Shown piece after piece: positions 1 through 5,404 of a stretch of DNA of 6,446 bases; position 1 is the first letter of the stretch, and each line of letters opens with the position of its first letter. The notes under the pieces were generated by a model. It was not told the DNA's origin and ran no database searches. It was given only the letters and a program-made list of their open reading frames with translations. Source of the DNA: Actinomycetota bacterium (GTDB taxonomy: Bacteria; Actinomycetota; Thermoleophilia; Solirubrobacterales; 70-9); NCBI GenBank assembly GCA_005884305.1, contig VAYL01000219.1:4605-11050 (forward strand). Direction: 5' to 3'. The translations under genes were made by a program, and so were the position numbers.

Positions 1-1
1 C

Positions 2-2122
2 GCGCGCTATCTGCGGGAGGAGGGCCCCGGCGTCTACACGATCGGATCCGCGGGCCACGAGTCAAACGCCGCGATCGCAGCGGCGCTCAGACCGACCGAT
101 CCGGCGCTCCTCCATTACCGATCGGGCGGGTTCTACTGCGCGCGGGCGCAGCAGGTCCCCGGCTCCACCCCATTACGGGACATCCTCCTCGGCCTGGTCG
201 CAGCCGCGGATGAGCCGATTTCCGGCGGGCGACACAAGGTGTTCGGCAACCACGGGCTCGCGGTGATCCCTCAGACCTCGACGATTGCGTCTCATATGCC
301 CCGCGCGATGGGGGTCGGGTTCGCCATCGAGCGCGCAGAGCGGATCGGTGTCAGCTCCGCGTGGCCGGCGGACGCGATCGTGATCTGCTCATTCGGAGAC
401 GCTTCGCTCAACCACTCGACTGCCCTGGGAGCGTTGAACGCAGCGGAGTACACCGTGCACCGGGGGCTGCGGATGCCGGTGCTGTTCTGCTGCGAGGACA
501 ACGGCCTCGGCATCAGCGTCCGCACGCCTCGCGATTGGGTGAAGGAAGCTTGGTCGAATCGCCCACATCTGCGCTATTTCAACGCCGAGGGAACCGACGT
601 CGCAGGCGCCTATGACGCGGCTCTGGCGGCAGCCGAATACGTGCGCAGCTCGCGCCGCCCCGCGTTTCTGCACCTGCGGTGCGTTCGCTTCCTCGGGCAT
701 GCGGGCTCCGACGCCGAGATCGGCTATCGCAGCCGTGGAGAGATCGGCGAGGACCTGGAGCGCGATCCCCTCGTCCACGCCGCGCGCCTGCTCGCGGCGG
801 CCGGGATCGCCGAGGCCAGCGAGCTGCTCGCCAAATACGACGCATCTGCAGCGGACGTGCGGCGCCTGGCGGACGATGCCACCGGTCAACGGCGGCTTTC
901 GAGCGCATCGGAGGTGATGGACCCGATCGCTCGACGACGTCCGGAAGCGGTCGCGTCGGACCTGAGCCGGGCGGCGAGCCCGGACGCGAGGGCGAGCGCG
1001 TTCGGAGGACGGCTTCCAGAGGAAGCGGGCCCGCTGACATTGGCCGAGTCGATCAACGCGACGCTGGCCGACGCGCTCGCAGCCCGGCCAGAGCTACTCG
1101 TGTTCGGCGAGGACGTCGGTCAGAAGGGTGGTGTCTACGGCGTTACCCGTGGACTGCAGCGCCGTTTCGGCACCACTCGCGTGTTCGACACGCTTCTCGA
1201 CGAGCAGACGATCCTCGGTGTCGCGCTCGGTTGCGGTGTCTCCGGCCTGCTTCCGGTTGCCGAGATCCAGTACCTGGCCTACCTGCACAACGCCGAGGAT
1301 CAACTTCGGGGCGAGGCGGCGACCTTGCCGTTCTTCTCGAATGGCCAATACCGCAACCCGATGGTGCTGCGGCTCGCCGGATACGGCTACCAAAAGGGCT
1401 TCGGCGGCCATTTCCACAACGACGACGCCGTGGCGGTCCTCCGAGACATACCCGGGATCGTGGTTGCGTCTCCCGCGCGAGCGGACGACGCAACGGCCAT
1501 GCTCCGAACCTGCCTCGCGTCCGCGTCCGTTGACGGATCGACGTGCGTCTTCTTGGAGCCGATCGCGCTCTACCACACCCGTGATCTGCATAGGCCGGGT
1601 GATGGTGGCTGGGTCGCGCCGTACCCCGCACCCAGCGAGTGGCCGGCTTGTCACGCCCCAATCGGCTCGGCACGAGTGCACGGTGACGGCAGCGACCTGA
1701 CGATTGTCACGTTCGCGAACGGCACGTACATGTCGCTGCGCGTCGCGCGGCACCTCGCCGAGGATGGGATCGACGTGCGCGTGGTGGACCTACGCTGGCT
1801 TGTCCCACTGCCCGTTGCCGACATCCTCCGGGAGGCCGAAGCGACCGGGCGCGTGCTGATCGTGGATGAGACGCGCCGAAGCGGCGGGGTCTCCGAGGGC
1901 ATCGTGAGCGCGCTCGTCGACGCGAACTTCGAGGGGACGATCTCGCGGGTGACGAGCCGGGACTCTTTTGTTCCATTGGGAAAAGCCGCTGACCACGTCT
2001 TACTGCAAGAAGCGGAGATCGAGGCGGCCGCGCGTGCGCTCGTCGGCTCCGGGGGCCATCGCCGGCGCTCCGGTGCCGACGGGAGCGTCGCTGCCGGTCG
2101 TGTGAGCAAAGACTTCCGCTAG
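2..2122 (+). CDS. 2-oxoacid dehydrogenase E1, fused alpha and beta subunits (5' end outside window)
   Basis: Thiamine-diphosphate (ThDP)-dependent E1 that would decarboxylate a 2-oxoacid and pass the acyl group to a lipoyl E2. The frame is open from base 2 and upstream codons keep the family pattern (GSAGHESNAA, LLHYRSGGFY, ISGGRHKVFG), so the GTG at 239 is internal and the true start lies before the window; 706 codons are visible. The alpha half (about residues 1-250 of the fragment) has IPQTSTIASH and the ThDP/Mg site as GDAS (bases 395-406) with EDNG ending at base 505, a variant of the usual GDG...NN. After a charged, Ala/Arg-rich linker, the beta half begins near base 1028 (GPLTLAESI), with FGEDVGQKGGVYGVT and LLDEQTILG; the Glu at 1202-1204 matches the conserved Glu that activates the cofactor. 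A transketolase C-terminal domain follows from about base 1669. No E2 or E3 gene is visible, so pyruvate versus branched-chain oxoacid cannot be decided. Alpha/beta fusion is known in some actinobacterial E1 relatives (from memory). Confidence 0.9.
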   Translation, partial: ARYLREEGPGVYTIGSAGHESNAAIAAALRPTDPALLHYRSGGFYCARAQQVPGSTPLRDILLGLVAAADEPISGGRHKVFGNHGLAVIPQTSTIASHMPRAMGVGFAIERAERIGVSSAWPADAIVICSFGDASLNHSTALGALNAAEYTVHRGLRMPVLFCCEDNGLGISVRTPRDWVKEAWSNRPHLRYFNAEGTDVAGAYDAALAAAEYVRSSRRPAFLHLRCVRFLGHAGSDAEIGYRSRGEIGEDLERDPLVHAARLLAAAGIAEASELLAKYDASAADVRRLADDATGQRRLSSASEVMDPIARRRPEAVASDLSRAASPDARASAFGGRLPEEAGPLTLAESINATLADALAARPELLVFGEDVGQKGGVYGVTRGLQRRFGTTRVFDTLLDEQTILGVALGCGVSGLLPVAEIQYLAYLHNAEDQLRGEAATLPFFSNGQYRNPMVLRLAGYGYQKGFGGHFHNDDAVAVLRDIPGIVVASPARADDATAMLRTCLASASVDGSTCVFLEPIALYHTRDLHRPGDGGWVAPYPAPSEWPACHAPIGSARVHGDGSDLTIVTFANGTYMSLRVARHLAEDGIDVRVVDLRWLVPLPVADILREAEATGRVLIVDETRRSGGVSEGIVSALVDANFEGTISRVTSRDSFVPLGKAADHVLLQEAEIEAAARALVGSGGHRRRSGADGSVAAGRVSKDFR

Positions 2123-2172
2123 CTACCCACGCTCCCGCTAGACCGGCGTTTTCACCGAAAGAGTCCGAGCGC

Positions 2173-3306
2173 TCAAGCGACTGGCATCAGCGGAATGTCG
2201 TCGTGCATCTCCGCGCGCGGCTCGCGCGCCAGCATCTGCCCTGCCTTGGTAGCGAGGAAGGCGTCGAGGGACACGCCCTCCTGGCAGACGAAGCCCGCGT
2301 CCGGCAGCGAGCCCTCGGCAAGCAACTCGACCATCCCGACCGCCCCTGCGGCCGTCGTCCACGCGATCGCGGTCCGGGTGGCGCCCGCGACGGTCCGCGG
2401 ACGGTAGACGCGGACGAACTCCTCGCGGGCGTAGCGTCCTCCCTCGTCTCCCTCGGCCGCCGCATAGACGATCACCAGATCGTCCCGGACCGGAGGGTAT
2501 GCGTCCGCGAGGAGCCGCACGGCCGCCTCTCGCTGCCGGCCAAGGCCCAGCTCCTGCAGCATGAACCTCATCAGCTGCCGGTGACCTGGATACCGGATCG
2601 TCTTGTAGTCGAGCCGGTCGACACGTCCGGCGAAGGTTTCGCACATCGTCCCGAGGCCGCCGGAGGTGGTGAACGCCTCGTAGCGCGCGCCGTCGATCAC
2701 GATCGTCTCCAGGTCATCGAGCGACGGCACGGTCACGAGCTCCCCTCCACGCAGCTGCTCGCAGTCGTTCAGATACTCGTTGACGATCCCAGCGGGAGAC
2801 CAGTTGCACGCATAGCCGAGCGCGTTGTTCGGGCTGCGCGGAAGGGCGCCGACGCGCAGCTCCATCCGATCGACGGTCTCAAGGCTGCCCACAAGCGCAC
2901 CGCCAACCACGCAGATGAAGCCTGGGGCGAGACCGCAGCCCGGCATGAGGATCGTGTTCGAACTCCGCGCGAGCTCCTGTACGAGGCGCGACGTGGCGAC
3001 GTCTTCTGTCAGATCCAGGTAGTGCACCCCGGCGGAATGCGCCGCCGTGGCAGTCACGGCGTTCAGGTAGTAGGGCAGGCATGAGACGACCGCGTCGACG
3101 CCCGCGAACAGTTCCTCGAGCGCAGCAGGATCACTGACGTCCATAACGGACGCGCGCTCACCGGCCACCCTGCTCCCATCGGCGTCGACTTCCCACACCT
3201 CGAACCCGCGCTCGACAAGCATGTCGGCGATCAGCCGCCCGACATTGCCAAGGCCGACGACTGCGACCCGCTCGACACGAGAGTGGGGGGCGGATGGCGA
3301 ATCCAT
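2173..3306 (-). CDS. Lysine 6-dehydrogenase-like oxidoreductase, saccharopine dehydrogenase family
   Basis: A 377-residue NAD(P)-dependent oxidoreductase, the usual length for the family. The N-terminal Rossmann fold shows GLGNVG (residues 18-23) after a beta strand, and strand 2 ends in an acidic residue (WEVDAD, D41), which favours NAD over NADP. CLPYYLNAV (76-84), MPGCGLAPG (121-129), EAFTTSGG (210-217) and YKTIRYPGH (234-242) match my memory of Geobacillus L-lysine 6-dehydrogenase and of saccharopine-dehydrogenase-fold enzymes. Lysine 6-dehydrogenase oxidatively deaminates the lysine epsilon-carbon to allysine, which cyclises to piperideine-6-carboxylate. The ATG at 3306 is the only sensible start, since the Rossmann strand begins about a dozen residues later and no GTG lies between; a GAGG sits only one base before it, too close to be a good ribosome site. 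It lies 74 bp downstream of dapL on the same strand with no visible terminator between, so co-transcription is likely. Family assignment is firm; lysine as substrate is inferred. Confidence 0.82.
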   Translation of the reverse strand: MDSPSAPHSRVERVAVVGLGNVGRLIADMLVERGFEVWEVDADGSRVAGERASVMDVSDPAALEELFAGVDAVVSCLPYYLNAVTATAAHSAGVHYLDLTEDVATSRLVQELARSSNTILMPGCGLAPGFICVVGGALVGSLETVDRMELRVGALPRSPNNALGYACNWSPAGIVNEYLNDCEQLRGGELVTVPSLDDLETIVIDGARYEAFTTSGGLGTMCETFAGRVDRLDYKTIRYPGHRQLMRFMLQELGLGRQREAAVRLLADAYPPVRDDLVIVYAAAEGDEGGRYAREEFVRVYRPRTVAGATRTAIAWTTAAGAVGMVELLAEGSLPDAGFVCQEGVSLDAFLATKAGQMLAREPRAEMHDDIPLMPVA

Positions 3307-3380
3307 GCCTCGGAGTGACTTCTAGCACTGCGCACGTCGACCCGCGTCCCGGCGCCAAGCGATCTGTGAGAACGGAGGAG

Positions 3381-4550
3381 CTAGCCCAGGTGCTCGCGCA
3401 TGCGCTCGACCGCCTCGGTGATGCGCTCATCAGTTGTCGTCAGCGAGATCCGGAAGAAGCCTTCGCCCGACGGCCCGTACATCGAGCCCGGCGAGATCAC
3501 CACTGCCGCCTCCTCCAGGACCAGCTCCGCGAACGAGGTCGAGGTGTGGCCCTCGGGCACCGGCGCCCAGACGTAGATCGTGCCCTTGCGCTTCTCCACG
3601 CCGACGCCGATCTCACGCAGGGCGCCCACCACCAGGTCCCGGCGCCGCGCGTAGATCTCGTTCATCTCAGCGATCCGCTCGCGCGGGCCCTCGAGCGCCG
3701 CCACGCCGGCGAGCTGCACGGCCTCGAATAGGCCCGAGTCGACGTTGGTCTTCAGCCGCCAGTAGGAGGAGACGGCGTCTGCGTTCCCCAGGATGGCGGC
3801 GCAGCGCCAGCCGGTCATGTTGAAGCCCTTCGAGAGCGAGAACACCTCCACCCCCACCTCCTTGGCGCCCGGCGTGGCGAGGAAGCTCGGCGCGACGTAC
3901 CCGTCGTAGGTGGTCTCCGAGTAGGCGTTGTCGTGGACGACGAGGATCTGATGCTCCCGCGCCAGCTCGACGACCTGCTCGAAGAACCCGTCGGGAACGA
4001 CGGCGCCGGTCGGGTTGTTCGGGTAGTTGATGAAGATCAGCCGGGCGCGCTCGAGCGAGTCAGCGTCGAGCTTGTCCAGGTCGGGCGCGAAGCCCAGATC
4101 GGGCTCCAGCGGCAGCAGGACCGAGCCGGCTCCGGCCAGCAGCGGGCCACCCGTGTATGGGGGGTACCCGGGGTCGGACGCCAGCGCGAGGTCGCCCGGG
4201 TCGAGGAAGGCGAAGCAGAGGTTGTATATGCATTCCTTGGCGCCAATCGCAGGAATCACCTCCGACTCCGGGTCGATCTCGACTGCGAATCGGCGGCGGT
4301 AGAAGTCGCCCAGGGATGCCCTGAACTCCTCGCGCCCCCGGTTAGACGGGTAGGTGTGGGTGCTGGGGTCGGCGACGGCAGCCTGCATCGCCTCGACGAC
4401 GTGCGGGAACGTCGGGTAGTCGGGGTCGCCGATCCCGAGGTTGATCACGTCGATGCCCGCGGCGCGCTTATCCGCCACCTGCTTCTGGAGCTCGGCGAAC
4501 TTGTACGGCGGGATCGCGCGGAGCCGCTTGGCGGGATCCGTGAGAGCCAT
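3381..4550 (-). CDS. dapL: LL-diaminopimelate aminotransferase-like, PLP fold type I
   Basis: A 389-residue class I/II aminotransferase. DapL converts tetrahydrodipicolinate and glutamate directly to LL-diaminopimelate and 2-oxoglutarate, bypassing the DapD/DapC/DapE steps toward lysine and meso-diaminopimelate. Visible landmarks are LGIGDPDYPTF (38-48), SDPGYPPYTGG (125-135), INYPNNPTGAV (174-184), HDNAYSE (206-212, cofactor contacts D207 and Y210), the PLP lysine in SLSKGFNMTGWR (K241, with R249) and the carboxylate-binding arginine in EGFFRIS (R367). SFLATPGAKEVGVE, KTNVDSG and IYVWAPVPEG strongly resemble DapL of the Moorella/methanogen kind as I remember it. The frame stays open upstream to 4748, but that extension runs through a terminator and a tRNA fragment, so the ATG at 4550 is the start; the protein then begins like its relatives (MALTDPAKRLRAIPPYKF). 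There is no Shine-Dalgarno sequence, but a TAGCCT box 10 nt before the ATG suggests a leaderless message. Activity on another amino acid, such as alanine or aspartate, cannot be excluded. Confidence 0.85.
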   Translation of the reverse strand: MALTDPAKRLRAIPPYKFAELQKQVADKRAAGIDVINLGIGDPDYPTFPHVVEAMQAAVADPSTHTYPSNRGREEFRASLGDFYRRRFAVEIDPESEVIPAIGAKECIYNLCFAFLDPGDLALASDPGYPPYTGGPLLAGAGSVLLPLEPDLGFAPDLDKLDADSLERARLIFINYPNNPTGAVVPDGFFEQVVELAREHQILVVHDNAYSETTYDGYVAPSFLATPGAKEVGVEVFSLSKGFNMTGWRCAAILGNADAVSSYWRLKTNVDSGLFEAVQLAGVAALEGPRERIAEMNEIYARRRDLVVGALREIGVGVEKRKGTIYVWAPVPEGHTSTSFAELVLEEAAVVISPGSMYGPSGEGFFRISLTTTDERITEAVERMREHLG

Positions 4551-4560
4551 CGGGCAGGTC

Positions 4561-4566
4561 AGGCTA
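4561..4566 (-). promoter_or_regulatory. Possible -10 box for dapL (leaderless)
   Basis: On the minus strand TAGCCT fits the actinobacterial TANNNT -10 pattern and ends 10 nt before the dapL ATG. A transcript begun 7-10 nt downstream would start at or within a few bases of the ATG, matching the absence of a ribosome-binding site. No good -35 hexamer is seen at normal spacing; TTGCCC lies about 26 nt upstream, which is too far. A TANNNT box is short, so chance occurrence is possible. Confidence 0.4.
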
Positions 4567-4609
4567 TCGACGGTGCCTCGGAGCCATCCAGTGGGCAACT
4601 CGAGAAAGC

Positions 4610-4635
4610 GAAAGGCCCGCCGTAGCGGGCCTTTC
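4610..4635 (-). terminator. Intrinsic terminator following the tRNA fragment
   Basis: A perfect 11-bp inverted repeat (arms 4610-4620 and 4625-4635) with a 4-nt loop. Read on the minus strand the loop is TACG closed by C-G, the very stable UNCG tetraloop type, and the 3' arm ends in CTTTC followed by GCTTTCTC, a broken T-rich tail. On the plus strand the loop is CGTA, which is less stable. It lies 5 bp beyond the tRNA 3' end and 59 bp before dapL, so it most likely ended the original tRNA transcript and shields dapL from read-through. Confidence 0.8.
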
Positions 4636-4640
4636 TCCAG

Positions 4641-4679
4641 TAGCGGGGGTGGGATTTGAACCCACGACCTCCGGGTTAC
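4641..4679 (-). pseudogene. Orphan 3' half of a tRNA (initiator-Met-like)
   Basis: Read on the minus strand, from the anticodon-loop end GTAA it has CCCGG (3' side of the anticodon stem), AGGTC (variable loop), the T arm GTGGG-TTCAAAT-CCCAC, the acceptor strand CCCCGCT and discriminator A. No CCA is encoded. The 5' partners are missing: upstream of the loop there is no CCGGG arm, no D arm and no AGCGGGG or CGCGGGG acceptor strand, either adjacent or elsewhere in the window. The TAACCC stem, AGGTC and CCCCGCTA end resemble actinobacterial initiator tRNA as I recall it; by position the anticodon would read CGT rather than CAT, so tRNA-Thr is the alternative parent. Similarity stops inside the anticodon loop, a usual crossover point for tRNA-targeting integrases. 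It is followed by its own terminator. The partial tRNA is clear; its identity and history are inferred. Confidence 0.75.
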
Positions 4680-4693
4680 GCGGCGAATCGTGA

Positions 4694-4699
4694 ATTCTA
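4694..4699 (-). promoter_or_regulatory. Possible -10 box upstream of the tRNA half
   Basis: TAGAAT on the minus strand matches five of six bases of the -10 consensus TATAAT. A start about 7 nt downstream (near 4687) would give a transcript of roughly 75 nt covering the tRNA half and ending at the hairpin at 4610-4635. No recognisable -35 lies 16-18 bp upstream, where the sequence is GC-rich, so this could be chance. Confidence 0.3.
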
Positions 4700-4724
4700 G
4701 CGGCGGGAGTTGGGGCCGGCGGCC

Positions 4725-4752
4725 TTGACTCTCGGTGAAATGGCGCAATCAT
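4725..4752 (+). promoter_or_regulatory. Possible sigma70-type promoter for the membrane-protein gene
   Basis: TTGACT (4725-4730, five of six bases of the -35 consensus) is followed after 16 bp by AATCAT (4747-4752, four of six of the -10 consensus). The predicted start, about 7-8 nt further on, falls at the second in-frame ATG (4760), which would make a leaderless message encoding a protein three residues shorter than from the ATG at 4751. Both hexamers are imperfect, so this is suggestive only. Confidence 0.35.
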
Positions 4753-5191
4753 GGGGCCGATGCCTGTGCCCCACCCAGGCACGCCGGTCACCGTTCCGCT
4801 CGTCGCGCACGCGCTCATGTGGCCTGCGCTGGTCGTCTGGGTGGCCGTGCTCATCCGGCAGCGGCACAGGCGTCACTCCCCGTGGCTCGGACTCTTGCTT
4901 CTCCCGGGATGTCTGTTCGTCGACGCGGCCACCTTCTTCGCGGCCGTTCAGTGGCCGACGTCGGCGTCGAACTCCTTCGTCCTGGCACTCCTGTGGCTGG
5001 CGGTGCTCTTCAGCGCCACCGCGTATTTCGCGCTTCGGGCGCCTCGCGACGACGAGGGCGACGACGATCCGGAGGAGCTCCCGGAGCCGCCGTGGTGGCC
5101 CGACTTCGAGCGTGAGTTCCGCGACTACTCGCGCCGCGGGCCGCGTAAGCCGGCGCGGCCGCCGAAGGCGCCCGCCGGCGCTCCCTCCTAG
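4751..5191 (+). CDS. Small three-helix membrane protein of unknown function
   Basis: A 146-residue protein I do not recognise. Three hydrophobic segments lie at about residues 16-36, 46-66 and 75-95, each long enough to span the membrane. The loop after the first (RQRHRRH) is strongly basic and should face the cytoplasm, which puts the N-terminus outside and the C-terminus inside. The last 50 residues form a soluble tail: an acidic stretch (DDEGDDDPEE), aromatic PPWWPDFEREF, then a basic Pro/Arg/Ala-rich end. There is no signal peptidase site, lipobox or catalytic motif. Start choice is uncertain: the ATGs at 4751 and 4760 both lack a Shine-Dalgarno sequence, an in-frame stop at 4736 rules out anything much earlier, and the weak upstream promoter would favour 4760. 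The hydrophobic pattern and clean frame support a real gene. It is divergent from dapL and 213 bp before ppx, without an obvious link to either. Confidence 0.75.
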   Translation: MGPMPVPHPGTPVTVPLVAHALMWPALVVWVAVLIRQRHRRHSPWLGLLLLPGCLFVDAATFFAAVQWPTSASNSFVLALLWLAVLFSATAYFALRAPRDDEGDDDPEELPEPPWWPDFEREFRDYSRRGPRKPARPPKAPAGAPS

Positions 5192-5247
5192 CGATCGGCA
5201 GCAAATAGACCGTATGGGTTGATTATCTGCCGATCGCGTGGTCGGCA
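5191..5247. repeat. Overlapping inverted repeats downstream of the membrane-protein gene
   Basis: A perfect 11-bp inverted repeat (GCGATCGGCAG at 5191-5201, CTGCCGATCGC at 5227-5237) encloses a 25-nt AT-richer loop and begins on the last base of the membrane-protein stop codon. Its right arm also forms a second hairpin with 5240-5247: TGCCGATC (5228-5235), loop GCGT, GGTCGGCA, eight pairs including one G-T wobble. The two stems use the same bases and so exclude each other. No T tract follows either. They could be a weak terminator, an operator, or an attenuator-like switch before ppx; the function is unknown. Confidence 0.55.
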
Positions 5248-5324
5248 CCCCGGCCTCAGCCCGACGTGCCTGGGGCGATGATGAGGGCGAGGCGCAGCAA
5301 CGTGGTCCTTTCGGCGGCGCTCAA

Positions 5325-5336
5325 CTTGGCGCCAAG
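5325..5336. repeat. 12-bp perfect palindrome upstream of ppx
   Basis: CTTGGCGCCAAG is its own reverse complement and lies about 70 bp before the ppx start, in the position expected of an operator for a dimeric regulator. It does not extend further in either direction. I cannot assign it to a known regulator, and NarI/KasI-like GGCGCC cores are common in GC-rich DNA, so it may be chance. Confidence 0.3.
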
Positions 5337-5389
5337 CTACCATCGCCGGCCGACGCCGCCTCGAATGCGCCTGAGCCGTGGCCTATCAC

Positions 5390-5395
5390 TAGGCT
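5390..5395 (+). promoter_or_regulatory. Possible -10 box for ppx (leaderless)
   Basis: TAGGCT fits TANNNT and ends 9 nt before the ppx GTG, nearly the same arrangement as TAGCCT before dapL. The intervening GCGCCGCCG contains no Shine-Dalgarno sequence, so initiation on a leaderless or almost leaderless transcript is plausible. No convincing -35 hexamer is seen. Confidence 0.4.
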
Positions 5396-5404
5396 GCGCC
5401 GCCG

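Noticed and set aside
239..241. GTG at 239 as the start of the E1 gene
   Set aside because: The frame is open to the window edge and the upstream 79 codons carry conserved E1-alpha sequence, including GGRHKV just before it.
2123..2172. A bidirectional terminator between the converging E1 and dehydrogenase genes
   Set aside because: The 50-bp gap has only 3-4 bp stems and a short GAGCGCTC palindrome at its edge; no stable hairpin with a T tract is present.
2203..3084. 293-residue plus-strand frame opposite the lysine dehydrogenase gene
   Set aside because: Antisense to a well-supported oxidoreductase, with no recognisable domain and Arg/His-rich composition typical of shadow frames.
4551..4748. 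An N-terminal extension of dapL by 66 residues (frame open to an ATG at 4748)
   Set aside because: It would translate across the terminator hairpin and the tRNA half, has no similarity to aminotransferase N-termini, and the protein from 4550 already has the normal family start and length.
4641..4750. A complete or intron-split tRNA gene
   Set aside because: No D arm, CCGGG anticodon arm or matching 5' acceptor strand occurs in the adjacent or later sequence, and no group I intron-like structure is evident between the half and the next gene.
4697..5248. 183-residue minus-strand frame opposite the small membrane protein
   Set aside because: The composition is Arg/Pro-rich with no domain, while the plus strand gives a coherent three-helix protein; I therefore kept the plus-strand gene, though neither has a named homolog.
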